Virus record (IMG/VR): IMGVR_UViG_3300035670_000282 | Span: 1-53,220 of that record | DNA: 53,220 bases | From: a virus | Direction: 5' to 3' (one strand) | Shown here: one piece after another, positions 39,195-47,307 of the stretch | Numbering within the stretch: position 1 is the first letter of the stretch | Layout of the letters: every line of letters starts with the position of its first letter | Notes under the pieces: model-generated | Database searches by the model: none | Seen by the model: the letters and a program-made list of their open reading frames with translations, nothing else | Told to the model about the DNA's origin: nothing | Program-made: the position numbers and the translations under genes

Positions 39195-39370
39195 TTAAAC
39201 AACCAAAAGATTATTGGGAATCTGAACGAGTAGATACAATCTCTAAGCTTGATGATATTAAAGCTATTAAAGAAGAGTTAAGAAACCATAAAAAGATGGT
39301 ATTAACTAGAAATATAGCTATAGCTATATTGGTTCTACATTTACTAGTTATTTATTCCATCTATATGTAA
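39179..39370 (+). CDS. single-span membrane protein, 63 aa
   Basis: A charged N-terminal half (WESERVDTISKLDDIKAIKE) is followed by a C-terminal membrane span (IAIAILVLHLLVIYSIYM). This is a tail-anchored layout, with the bulk in the cytoplasm. Its function is unknown. Confidence 0.72.
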   Translation: MAQGMIKQPKDYWESERVDTISKLDDIKAIKEELRNHKKMVLTRNIAIAILVLHLLVIYSIYM

Positions 39371-39539
39371 TTGCGTGGCACTACCCCAGCAGGCGGTGGG
39401 TAAGCATAGGAAAACACCTGCAATCATTAATAAGTGTCTCCTCCGAGTCCTTTCGCAAGCTTAGGTAATGATCGTTGAAATGTACGAGAACCATTAGTCC
39501 TAGTAATTTATATATTAATACCTCGTATAAATTACTAGG
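39371..39539 (+). ncRNA. structured intergenic RNA candidate with interleaved stems
   Basis: No gene lies between 39371 and 39569. Possible stems: TACCC (39382) with GGGTA (39398); GCAGG (39389) with CCTGC (39417); TTGCG (39371) with CGCAA (39454); ATCATTA (39423) with TAATGAT (39466); TACGAG (39483) with CTCGTA (39522); and a perfect 14-bp hairpin, CCTAGTAATTTATA (39499-39512) with its complement at 39526-39539. Several are interleaved, giving pseudoknots or alternative folds. The last stem may also end transcription. Confidence 0.55.
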
Positions 39540-39569
39540 CATTCTCTAACTAATTCCCCAAAGATTAAT

Positions 39570-39767
39570 ATGAAAGCTAAAAATTGTGATGAATGTCATC
39601 ATGCCATCTATAGAGGTGGTGACAATATGGAATGTAATAAGGGACATTACCCAAGATATTACAGACCTACTCTAATTATATCTGATGACTTTGGATGGAA
39701 AAGAGTATGTGATGATTTCAAACCCATACCTGTATATGGAGAAACCAATGAACATATCAGGGATTAG
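39570..39767 (+). CDS. zinc-binding small conserved protein, 65 aa
   Basis: The product starts MKAKNCDECHHAIYRGGDNM and continues CNKGHYPRYYRP, then KRVCDDF. The CDEC...C...C arrangement suggests one zinc site. Proteins of this type are common in podovirus middle regions. The next gene starts within its last 20 bases. Confidence 0.72.
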   Translation: MKAKNCDECHHAIYRGGDNMECNKGHYPRYYRPTLIISDDFGWKRVCDDFKPIPVYGETNEHIRD

Positions 39768-40641
39768 AGAAGATAGTAGATTATTACAACATTGGTATAA
39801 AACTAAATTTACTTCATTAAAACATATTAATAATATAGTTCAACAACCACTTTTAGTAATTCCTACAAATCTTCCTTTACCATCTGAATTTCCTACTAGT
39901 GCATTTAAATATTATTTAGATACTTTACCTAAAGAATTTAATGCAATTTATGATAACCATATTTATATTCAATATAAAAAATTCAATAGTGGCCAAGTTG
40001 TAGTTGTATTCACATTACAGCATTATAATTATATCGTTACATTAATTAACTCTGATTATTATAATTCTAAGTCATTAATAATTTTATTATTTGAGTTATC
40101 AACACAGACAAATATAAAATCAACGGTAGTAATAGAAAGTTTTTTAAATGAATATCATTATTATACTGATAAAGAAACAGGTAAAAATGAATTAGTTTCA
40201 AATCAAACAGGATTATCTGAAACTTTAAATACAGTATTAGGTTTATGTGCTGTAATGGCAAAAATGGCTATGGAAGCAGATGAGTATCCAGTCATTGTTC
40301 AAAGAGAAAAGAGAGATACTCAAAATATAACTTCTAAAAAATCTTGGAAGAGGAAAGATCTACCTAGATTAATCTTTATGAATGCTCCTAAAACTAAAGT
40401 TGTTTATACAAATGATATAAAGAACTCTTTAGGAGGTACTCATGCTTCTCCAATCTTACATCGTAGAAAAGGTCATCATAGAACCTTACGTCATCCTAAA
40501 TATAAAAATCATCCTAAATACATGGTTGAAGATGGTATTTATATTAGAGCTACATGGGTAGGAGATACAGAGTATTCCCATGAAGGTAATAGATACACTG
40601 TAATTATTAATGATCCAAATAAAGGTTTTGATAATGGTTGA
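39748..40641 (+). CDS. conserved phage protein with His/Arg-rich C-terminal motif
   Basis: The start was set at the ATG at 39748 (MNISGIREDSRLLQHWYKTK), with GGAGAA upstream, giving 297 residues. The last third carries GGTHASPILHRRKGHHRTLR, then IYIRATWVGDTEYSHEGNRY. This motif (HASPR.H.RRGHWR.L... WV.. TWVG) occurs in many phage and prophage proteins of unknown role. The N-terminal part is low-complexity, rich in Asn, Tyr and Ile. An antisense frame here is only a shadow. Confidence 0.75.
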   Translation: MNISGIREDSRLLQHWYKTKFTSLKHINNIVQQPLLVIPTNLPLPSEFPTSAFKYYLDTLPKEFNAIYDNHIYIQYKKFNSGQVVVVFTLQHYNYIVTLINSDYYNSKSLIILLFELSTQTNIKSTVVIESFLNEYHYYTDKETGKNELVSNQTGLSETLNTVLGLCAVMAKMAMEADEYPVIVQREKRDTQNITSKKSWKRKDLPRLIFMNAPKTKVVYTNDIKNSLGGTHASPILHRRKGHHRTLRHPKYKNHPKYMVEDGIYIRATWVGDTEYSHEGNRYTVIINDPNKGFDNG

Positions 40642-40942
40642 AAGAGTTATTAAATCACCAATTATTTCCATCCTAGATGGTAAATATGAAGTTACTTCAG
40701 ATAAGTACCAATGGATACTTAGATCTTACTATATGGGTGTAGATAAAGATAAGAATCCAAAGCTACAGTACAAAGAAACCTATTGGGCACATCTAGCACA
40801 TATTATGCGTCATATCTTAGATACTGAAGCTAAAGAACTAGAAGATTTAAACCAAGTAATAGATTTCTTTAAGACAGCTTCAGAAACTATTACCTATAAA
40901 TTAGCAGAAGATCTAACACCACATGGCTACAGAATTATCTAA
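40634..40942 (+). CDS. hypothetical protein, 102 aa
   Basis: The start was set at the ATG at 40634, overlapping the previous stop. The product MVERVIKSPIISILDGKYEV continues with a helical WAHLAHIMRHILDTEAKELE and ends GYRII. No family is recognised. Confidence 0.7.
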   Translation: MVERVIKSPIISILDGKYEVTSDKYQWILRSYYMGVDKDKNPKLQYKETYWAHLAHIMRHILDTEAKELEDLNQVIDFFKTASETITYKLAEDLTPHGYRII

Positions 40943-41345
40943 ATGGGACTATAGATTTCTACAATTAGTACAGCTAATTTCTACTTGGTCTAAAGATCCA
41001 AATACTAAAGTAGGAGCAGCTATTGTAGATCAATATAATAGGATTATTAGTACTGGTTACAATGGATTTCCAAGACATTTACCAGATGTATATAAAGATA
41101 GAGAACATAAGTTAGCTTATACAATTCATGCTGAAAACAATGCTATTTTATTTGCTAAGACAGACCTTACTAACACTACTTTATATTGTACCCATCCTTG
41201 CTGTACTCACTGTAGTTCTCTAATAATCCAAACAGGTATATCTAGAGTAGTTATTCCTACAGCTACTCCTGAGTTTATAGAACGATGGGGATTAGATGGG
41301 ATTAACTCATTACTTAATACAGGAATAAAAGTAGACGTATTATGA
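40923..41345 (+). CDS. deoxycytidylate deaminase
   Basis: The 140-residue product has WDYRFLQLVQLISTWSKDPN then TKVGAAIVD near the start, IHAENNAILFAK with the HAE zinc and catalytic motif near residues 68-79, and CTHPCCTHCSSLI with PCxxC near 88-100. It matches T4/T7-class dCMP deaminases of usual length. It converts dCMP to dUMP, the substrate of the ThyX encoded upstream. The stop overlaps the next gene's start. Confidence 0.93.
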   Translation: MATELSKWDYRFLQLVQLISTWSKDPNTKVGAAIVDQYNRIISTGYNGFPRHLPDVYKDREHKLAYTIHAENNAILFAKTDLTNTTLYCTHPCCTHCSSLIIQTGISRVVIPTATPEFIERWGLDGINSLLNTGIKVDVL

Positions 41346-41557
41346 GTGCATTAAAACATCAAGAAGGTGGTACACATTATCAATTAGCTATACAGCCTAT
41401 TGAGTACATACATAGAAATAATCTTGGTTTCATTGAAGGCAATATTATTAAATATGCTACAAGGCATAGAAGTAAAAATAAAGAAGAAGATGTAAAAAAG
41501 ATTATTCACTATGCACAATTACTACTGGAATTAGAGTATGGGATACCACATCAATGA
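41342..41557 (+). CDS. DUF3310-family small protein
   Basis: The 71-residue product has GGTHYQLAIQPIEYIHRNNL, then FIEGNIIKYATRHRSKNKEE and a helix KKIIHYAQLLLELEYG. This is the DUF3310 pattern (HY....IQP.e.i....l.f..GNiiKYv.R...K....Dl.Ka..y) common in phages, sometimes annotated as nucleotide-kinase-like, with no proven role. ATGA overlaps occur on both sides. Confidence 0.88.
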   Translation: MSALKHQEGGTHYQLAIQPIEYIHRNNLGFIEGNIIKYATRHRSKNKEEDVKKIIHYAQLLLELEYGIPHQ

Positions 41558-41706
41558 AAGTTAGTATTGTTAAAACAGGTAAGTTAATCTTTGAAGAAGT
41601 AACTAAGGTAGAACAGAATCCAGATGAAACAGTTACTGTTCATTTTGAATCTGGAGAGAAAATTACTATTACTCAAGAAGAAGCAAAGTCACTAGGTTTA
41701 CTATGA
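41554..41706 (+). CDS. small hypothetical protein, 50 aa
   Basis: ATG at 41554 (ATGA overlap) to TGA at 41706 (ATGA overlap with DNA polymerase) encodes MKVSIVKTGKLIFEEVTKVE, then TVTVHFESGEKITITQEEAK. It is beta-rich and acidic. Coupling on both sides supports translation. Confidence 0.68.
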   Translation: MKVSIVKTGKLIFEEVTKVEQNPDETVTVHFESGEKITITQEEAKSLGLL

Positions 41707-43151
41707 ATATATTTACACTTGGTTCTAATCCTAAAATAGCTTTACTTATTAAAGATACTCTATTACATAAACCAGATTTAATTAAGTACTATCAAGAACC
41801 AATTGGAATTGATCTATTAGTTATACCCTTAGCTAATTATTCCTCAGCTAAGTTAAGAGAAGAATATCTACAAGAAATTCTTCCTTATATAGATGAAGCC
41901 AATATTGAATTTATATTGGTTCCAGATACTAATTACTTTAAGAAGTTAACCAAAGTAAATAAGAGTGATCCTTATATTGGTTATATCTTAGAAGGTAAAA
42001 TCAAAGGATATGAAACCAAGAAGATAGCTTACTCATTAAGCTATGGTTCCCTTATTCATAAACCAGATAATGTTGATAAGATAAATACAGCTAACAAAGC
42101 TGTTAAGGATTACTTCAATAATACCTACCAAGAGATAGGTAAGAACATAATTCACTTTGAAGCTTATCCTTCTACCTTTCAAGAGATACAGGAATGGCTC
42201 TATAAGCTCCTGAGAAAGCCTACACTGGCTTGTGACATAGAGACCTATGGGTTAGCCTTAGTTGAGGCTGATCTAGCCTCTATTGCCTTCTCCTGGAGTC
42301 AGCATGAGGGTATAGCATTCCCTGTAAATGATTTCATTAAGCCAATGCTTAAAGAGTTCTTTGAGATCTATAAAGGTACTCTAGTATTCCATAATGCATC
42401 CTTTGATATTAGGAATATTATCTATAGGTGCTTTATGAAAGATCCACTAGATACTAAGGGATTGCTACATGGTTTAGATGTAATGTATAGAGATATGCAT
42501 GACACTAAGCTAATAGCCTATTTAGCTACTAATAGTACATCTGGTAATGAGCTTGGTTTAAAGAAACTAGCTTATGACTTTGCAGGTAATTATGCAGTAG
42601 ATGTAACTGATGTAAGAAAGATACCTATTAAGGATTTACTCAGATATAACCTTACAGACTGTTTATCTACTATGTATGTAGCTAATAAATATTCTCATAT
42701 CTTAGTAGCAGATAATCAGAAGACTATTTATAAAGAGCTTTATCTACCAAGTCTTAAGGTAATTACTCACATGGAATTAGTAGGTATGCCTATGGACTTA
42801 AACCAAGTAGAACAAGCAGAAGCTTCATTAACAGAAACAGTAAACAAATACAGAGAACAACTTAGTAATTGTCCTCTAATTAAAGAGTTTACTTGGAAGT
42901 TAAATAAACAATTATTCATAGAAACCAATAAGAAGTACAAGAAGAAGTTTAAACCTTTAGAAGAGTTTAATACTCAGTTTAATCCTGATTCATCAGTACA
43001 ACTACAAAAGCTTCTATATTCTGAAATGGGTTTTGAGATAGTTGATGTAACAGATAAAGGTAGTCCTGCTACAGGTAAAGATACCTTAGAGAAGATGCTT
43101 AATAAGCTAATGAAAGAATATGACATTACCGAGGAAGAATTAAATGAGTGA
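41703..43151 (+). CDS. family A DNA polymerase, N-terminal (3'-5' exonuclease) part
   Basis: The 482-residue product holds the proofreading domain: ExoI LACDIETYGLALVEAD near residue 174, ExoII TLVFHNASFDIRNI near 226 and ExoIII LRYNLTDCLSTMYVA near 313, then the thumb-like start MDLNQVEQAEASLTETVNKY. It ends DTLEKMLNKLMKEYDITEEE just where related polymerases continue into VLKALIELSKASKI. The polymerase core is in a separate frame from 43313. In N4 this is one protein (gp39). The stop at 43151 overlaps the start of a small zinc-ribbon gene. Confidence 0.92.
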   Translation: MNIFTLGSNPKIALLIKDTLLHKPDLIKYYQEPIGIDLLVIPLANYSSAKLREEYLQEILPYIDEANIEFILVPDTNYFKKLTKVNKSDPYIGYILEGKIKGYETKKIAYSLSYGSLIHKPDNVDKINTANKAVKDYFNNTYQEIGKNIIHFEAYPSTFQEIQEWLYKLLRKPTLACDIETYGLALVEADLASIAFSWSQHEGIAFPVNDFIKPMLKEFFEIYKGTLVFHNASFDIRNIIYRCFMKDPLDTKGLLHGLDVMYRDMHDTKLIAYLATNSTSGNELGLKKLAYDFAGNYAVDVTDVRKIPIKDLLRYNLTDCLSTMYVANKYSHILVADNQKTIYKELYLPSLKVITHMELVGMPMDLNQVEQAEASLTETVNKYREQLSNCPLIKEFTWKLNKQLFIETNKKYKKKFKPLEEFNTQFNPDSSVQLQKLLYSEMGFEIVDVTDKGSPATGKDTLEKMLNKLMKEYDITEEELNE

Positions 43152-43353
43152 GTATCCAACATGTCCTTATTGTGATTCTAAAAAGGTTTTAAGAGATTCT
43201 TACTCTTATTGGGATACTAATACTCAATATTGGAAAGTACATTCTGTTTATGACAACTTTATTTGTGAAGAATGTGGTGAAGAAGATATAGATCCAATTT
43301 GGATAACTCTAAATGAACAAACACCTAGCAATTCAGAAGGCCAAAGTACTTAA
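43144..43353 (+). CDS. zinc-ribbon protein nested between the two DNA polymerase parts
   Basis: The 69-residue product MSEYPTCPYCDSKKVLRDSY continues to FICEECGEEDIDPIWITLNE. Two CxxC pairs form a zinc ribbon. The frame overlaps the end of the exonuclease part by 8 bases and the start of the polymerase part by 41. It looks like a small gene that entered the polymerase gene and created the split. It might be an HNH relic, a polymerase accessory, or unrelated. Confidence 0.75.
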   Translation: MSEYPTCPYCDSKKVLRDSYSYWDTNTQYWKVHSVYDNFICEECGEEDIDPIWITLNEQTPSNSEGQST

Positions 43354-44425
43354 AGCATTAATTGAATTATCTAAAGCTTCTAAAATACTTACTACATTTA
43401 TCCCTGCATTTAAAAAAGCAATTCTAAAGAAAGATGGTACTGCTTACCTTCATGGTTCATTTAATATTGGAGGTACTGTATCAGGTCGTATGAGCAGTTC
43501 TCAGCCTAATATTCAGCAGTTGCCTAGTACAGGTAGTATTTACTCTAAACCAATAAAGAAATGTTTCTCTGCTCCTAAAGGTTATTTAATGGTAGGAGCA
43601 GACTTTACTTCTCTTGAAGATAAGATAGATGCCTTATTAACTAAAGATACAAATAAGTTGAAAGTTTATTTAGATGGTTTTGATGGGCATTGCTTACGAG
43701 CAGCATATTACTTTAGAGATCAACTCTCACATATTGATTTAAATTCTCCTGAATCTGTTAATACTATTAGTGAGACTCATAAGAAATTAAGACAGGCTAG
43801 TAAGGCTCCTTCATTTGCACTTACTTATGCAGGAACTTTTCATACTCTAATACATAATTGTGGATTCTCTGAAGAAGAAGCCAAGTCAATTGAAGCTAGA
43901 TACCATGAACTCTATAAAGAGTCAGACATTTATAAACAAAAACGATTGGAACAAGCTGCTAAAGACGGGTATGCTGAGGTTGCATTTGGATTAAGAGTAA
44001 GAACTCCATTACTCAAGCAAGTACTATGGGGAAGTAAGAATGTACCCTATGAAGCTCAAGCAGAAGCTAGAACAGTTGGCAATGCAATGGGACAATCTTA
44101 TTGCCAATTAACTAATAGAGCAGCTAATGAGTTTATGGATAGAGTATCTAAATCTGCTTACAGAAAAGATATTCATCCTATAGCTCAAATACATGACGCA
44201 ATATATCTATTAATCAAAGATGATCCAAAGATACTCAGATGGGTAAACCAGCATTTAATTGAATGTATGGAATGGCAGCGTTTACCTGAAATTCAACATA
44301 ATGAAGTAAAGCTAGGTGCTGAATTATGTGTTTATTACCCAACATGGGCTGATGAAACACCAGTACCTAATAGAGCTTCTTGGTCTTACATACTGGAGAT
44401 TTGGAATGAAATACACACCAGATAA
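43313..44425 (+). CDS. family A DNA polymerase, C-terminal (polymerase core) part
   Basis: The 370-residue product has SKASKILTTFIPAFKKAI near 20-37, SGRMSSSQPNIQQLPS near 58-73, motif A VGADFTSLEDKIDALL near 93-108, motif B KLRQASKAPSFALTYAGT near 156-173, with Tyr in the O helix, and motif C AQIHDAIYLLI near 290-300. All catalytic residues seem present. It starts at an ATG at 43313 with a poor ribosome site inside the zinc-ribbon gene, so its translation probably depends on ribosomes from upstream. It must associate with the exonuclease part to form a complete replicase. Confidence 0.92.
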   Translation: MNKHLAIQKAKVLKALIELSKASKILTTFIPAFKKAILKKDGTAYLHGSFNIGGTVSGRMSSSQPNIQQLPSTGSIYSKPIKKCFSAPKGYLMVGADFTSLEDKIDALLTKDTNKLKVYLDGFDGHCLRAAYYFRDQLSHIDLNSPESVNTISETHKKLRQASKAPSFALTYAGTFHTLIHNCGFSEEEAKSIEARYHELYKESDIYKQKRLEQAAKDGYAEVAFGLRVRTPLLKQVLWGSKNVPYEAQAEARTVGNAMGQSYCQLTNRAANEFMDRVSKSAYRKDIHPIAQIHDAIYLLIKDDPKILRWVNQHLIECMEWQRLPEIQHNEVKLGAELCVYYPTWADETPVPNRASWSYILEIWNEIHTR

Positions 44426-44588
44426 TTGTGAAATATTGGCAGATAAAGTAGTAGCAGATATGGATTTGGATACCCTGATGACTATTGCTTTTGATTATGT
44501 TTATGCAGCGTATATGGATGAACCAGATATTTTCTATCTAGATTTAGAGAATTACATAGATGACCCAGATATACAAAAAGCTGAGTAA
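44406..44588 (+). CDS. small acidic protein, 60 aa
   Basis: The start was set at the ATG at 44406 with GGAG upstream. The product MKYTPDNCEILADKVVADMD continues with MTIAFDYVYAAYMDEPDIFY and a very acidic end. Small proteins of this layout are often found downstream of phage polymerases. Its role is unknown. Confidence 0.7.
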   Translation: MKYTPDNCEILADKVVADMDLDTLMTIAFDYVYAAYMDEPDIFYLDLENYIDDPDIQKAE

Positions 44589-44883
44589 TGGAAGATATGA
44601 ACCAGTAGGATATGAATTTACTGGTTTCCCTGCTAATGGGTATTGGGTAGTAACTGATGGTAGAAATAATCTAATTGCTCCTCTAGAACACCCAAGACCT
44701 ATTAATTATTTAAGATTTGCTCAATATCAAGAAGATCTTGTAAAAAGTCTTCCTATTAATAGACCAAATTCACTTGTAGGTTTAATAGAACACATTCTAC
44801 TTAAGCTAGAAGAATTAAATTATGAACATATTCAAAATGAACAAAAGCTAATGAGCTTACTAACAGGAAATAACAATGCTTAA
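44560..44883 (+). CDS. conserved phage protein, 107 aa
   Basis: The product begins MTQIYKKLSNGRYEPVGYEF, then TGFPANGYWVVTDGRNNLIA and a helical C-terminal half. The NGRYEPVG.EF.GFPA.G.WVV.DG motif is shared with many small podovirus proteins of unknown function. It overlaps both neighbours. Confidence 0.75.
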   Translation: MTQIYKKLSNGRYEPVGYEFTGFPANGYWVVTDGRNNLIAPLEHPRPINYLRFAQYQEDLVKSLPINRPNSLVGLIEHILLKLEELNYEHIQNEQKLMSLLTGNNNA

Positions 44884-45844
44884 GAACTCAGACTCTAATC
44901 TACCTTTATCATTAACTGTATGGTTAGCACATGATAATTATGGATATACTAATAATCCAAAAGTGATTAGTGCTACTACTCTACTTAAACCAATTAAATC
45001 ATTGGTTCTCTCTCAGTTACCTGAAGCTCAAAGAGAAACAGATATAGCTTCTTTAATTCCATCTAGAATGGGTACAGCTATACATGAAGCTATTGAAGTA
45101 GCTTGGCTAGATAGACCATTGGAAGCTCTTACAGCTCTTGGTTATCCTCCTAACATGATTGCTAAGATAGTAATAAATCCTACTGTAGTAAAACCTGGAC
45201 AGATTCCTATTTACCTTGAACAAAGAGTAAATAAGAAGTTTGAGGATTATATCATTACAGGTCAGTTTGACTTTGTAGAGAATGGTGTATTAGAAGACTT
45301 TAAAACTACTAGTACATATAATTGGATTAGCCAATCCAATGCTGAAAAGTATGTACTACAAGGAAGTATTTATAGATGGTTAAATCCAGATATTATTACT
45401 GAAGACTACATGTATATCAGATACATCTTTACTGATTGGTCTTCTACTAAAGCTAAACAGGATAGTTCTTATCCTCAATCTAGAATCATATCTAATAAAT
45501 ATACTCTTAAATCTTTAGGAGAAATAGAACAGTTTATTAGATCTAGATTGAATCAATTAAAGCAATACATAGGTAAACCTCAAGAGGAATTACCTCCATG
45601 TACTCCTGAAGAGTTATGGCAGAAACCTTCTATATATAAATACTACAAGAATCCTCAAAAGAAAACTCGTAGTACAGCTAACTTTGATACCTACTATGAA
45701 GCTCACCAGAAATGGTTAGATGATCAATGTGTAGGAGAAATAGTAACTGTACCTGGAGAAGTTGTTTTTTGTAAATATTGCAATGCCTCTGGTATCTGTA
45801 ATCAAGCAAGAGCATATATGTTAGAAGGAAAGTTAGCACTATGA
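44876..45844 (+). CDS. PD-(D/E)XK nuclease with C-terminal cysteine cluster
   Basis: The 322-residue product shows the RecB/Cas4-like core: GTAIHEAIEVAW near residues 65-77 (His and Glu), ITGQFDFVENGVLEDFKTTS near 126-145 (Asp and DxK) and KYVLQGSIYRW near 156-166 (QxxxY). The C-terminal FCKYCNASGICNQA supplies three cysteines, as in Cas4/AddB-type iron-sulphur nucleases, but a matching fourth is not obvious. N4 encodes an exonuclease needed for replication in this area. It probably processes DNA ends in replication or recombination. Confidence 0.85.
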   Translation: MLKNSDSNLPLSLTVWLAHDNYGYTNNPKVISATTLLKPIKSLVLSQLPEAQRETDIASLIPSRMGTAIHEAIEVAWLDRPLEALTALGYPPNMIAKIVINPTVVKPGQIPIYLEQRVNKKFEDYIITGQFDFVENGVLEDFKTTSTYNWISQSNAEKYVLQGSIYRWLNPDIITEDYMYIRYIFTDWSSTKAKQDSSYPQSRIISNKYTLKSLGEIEQFIRSRLNQLKQYIGKPQEELPPCTPEELWQKPSIYKYYKNPQKKTRSTANFDTYYEAHQKWLDDQCVGEIVTVPGEVVFCKYCNASGICNQARAYMLEGKLAL

Positions 45845-46128
45845 TTCAAAAATTAGCTTTAACCATATTGGTTCCTAAATTAATTAACGAAATATATGAC
45901 TTTGTTAAATCCAAGTTAGTAGAAACAAAACCAACTAGAGATACTACCAAGATTACTCCTCAAATGAAAAGAGATATTAATCTCTGGTATAGCTGTTGGA
46001 AAGCTAATAAACCTGGATTTGAATTTAACAATAGAGATGAGTTTACTAAGTATGTTAATAGTAAGCTGGGTACTAATAAATCTGTAACAACTATATTTAG
46101 GTATATAAATAATGTTAGATCTGAGTAA
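45841..46128 (+). CDS. hypothetical protein, 95 aa, possible DNA-binding
   Basis: ATGA overlap with the nuclease gene. The N-terminal part is hydrophobic and helical (MIQKLALTILVPKLINEIYD). The C-terminal part LWYSCWKANKPGFEFNNRDE continues FTKYVNSKLGTNKSVTTIFR, a helix-turn-helix-like pattern. Role unknown. Confidence 0.7.
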   Translation: MIQKLALTILVPKLINEIYDFVKSKLVETKPTRDTTKITPQMKRDINLWYSCWKANKPGFEFNNRDEFTKYVNSKLGTNKSVTTIFRYINNVRSE

Positions 46129-46333
46129 AGCAGAATACTTTGAACCAGCAGAGAAACTAGTTAAGGTTCTTATTAATAAGACCCAAAACAATAATCCTCT
46201 GTTTTTTAGAACTCTAGTTGATTTCTACTTTTCACAAGTAGCTTCAATGATGCGATGTAGTATTGACACACATGACAGGGGTAATATTCCAGTCAATATT
46301 TACGCTATTAATTTAAGTCAAAGTGGTACGGGT
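46112..46333 (+). CDS. helicase-primase, exon 1
   Basis: Exon 1 encodes 74 residues, MLDLSKAEYFEPAEKLVKVL to AINLSQSGTG. Unspliced, the frame stops at 46342. Joining T46333 to A47308 gives NLSQSGTGKTYSSNIIEETV, a P-loop-like GTGKT, so the intron lies between the Gly and Lys codons of the nucleotide-binding loop. The spliced protein has 714 residues, about the size of the N4 replication protein Dns. The ATG overlaps the upstream gene by 17 bases. Confidence 0.9.
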
Positions 46334-47307
46334 TTAGTTTAAGCTCCTTTATGTAGTGATACATAAAGATAATCTCTCTAATTGCTGGAAACTCTTTAGA
46401 GCCAATCTAACTACAACATAAAGATGAAATATGCTTAAGTGTGAAAGTTTAAAAATAGATTGGATTAGACAATCAGCAGGTAAGCTCCGAATAGGAGAAA
46501 CTTCAACGACTAGCCTTATGGCGTACACCTAAGTAGGTGGAAATGGGAGATATCTTGATTAGTTTTACCATTTATGATATACTTAATTAAGTTTAACACA
46601 AAAGGTAAGACTCAAATGTGGAAAGATGTTGTAGGTTTTGAGGGGTATTATGAAGTATCAGATCAAGGTGAAGTCAGATCAGTAAAAAGAACTGTCCTGC
46701 AAAAAAATGGTAAACTCTCTACTTATCCAAGTCGATTACTTAAACCTGATACTTCTGGCACTAGTAAAACAATTTATTTAAGGGTATCTTTATCAAAGAA
46801 TAATAAAGTATCCCGACAACTTGTACATAGACTAGTAGCTCAAGCTTTTATCCCAAATCCTAATAATAAGCCTCATGTAAACCATGTAGATAATGATTCA
46901 TTAAATAATTCAGTATCAAATTTAGAATGGTGTACTCATTCAGAAAATATGATTCATGCTCAAAAGCAAAATAGATTATTTGAATCTCAATCTAAAGGTG
47001 GAAAGTTAGGTGGATCAAGAGCAGTTGAAAAAGTTAATAAAAAATTAGAAAGTATATTAAATACTACAGTAAACAACTGGTATGTAAATAAAGCTTTAGG
47101 TAAAGATAAGCATAATCATTATATACTTGGAGTTACCTGTGTTAACTGTAATACAGAATATACTAGAACATTAACTTATCTAACAAACTCTTTTACAACT
47201 TCTTGCATTAAATGTAAATCAAGATAAAGATATAGTCTGGTCTATATAGAGATATATAGCTGTATTTATACAGAGTAAGAATTAACGACTCTTACTGAAC
47301 ATAAACG
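46334..47307 (+). ncRNA. group I intron in the helicase-primase gene
   Basis: A 974-base insert begins after T and ends in G. It contains TTCAACGACTAGCC, GTACACCTAAGTAGGTGG, AAGATATAGTCTGGTC and a closing TAACGACTCTTACTGAAC, all in the order of group I cores. Unlike the first intron, the HNH gene comes after the GTACACCTAAG block and before the GATATAGTC block. Borders are set by protein continuity. Confidence 0.88.
46616..47227 (+). CDS. intron-encoded HNH homing endonuclease
   Basis: The start was set at the ATG at 46616 (MWKDVVGFEGYYEVSDQGEV), which has AAGGTAAG upstream and is the usual NUMOD4 start, giving 203 residues. The HNH_3 core is VHRLVAQAFIPNPNNKPHVN, then HVDNDSLNNSVSNLEWCTHS. 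The C-terminal part has paired cysteines (CVNC and CIKC) as a zinc finger. It should mobilise the second intron. It is related to the HNH in the first intron but clearly diverged. Confidence 0.92.
   Translation: MWKDVVGFEGYYEVSDQGEVRSVKRTVLQKNGKLSTYPSRLLKPDTSGTSKTIYLRVSLSKNNKVSRQLVHRLVAQAFIPNPNNKPHVNHVDNDSLNNSVSNLEWCTHSENMIHAQKQNRLFESQSKGGKLGGSRAVEKVNKKLESILNTTVNNWYVNKALGKDKHNHYILGVTCVNCNTEYTRTLTYLTNSFTTSCIKCKSR

Noticed and set aside
40067-40671. Antisense frames within 39748-40942
   Set aside because: They have biased Leu/Ile/His composition, no ribosome site, and lie opposite well-supported genes.
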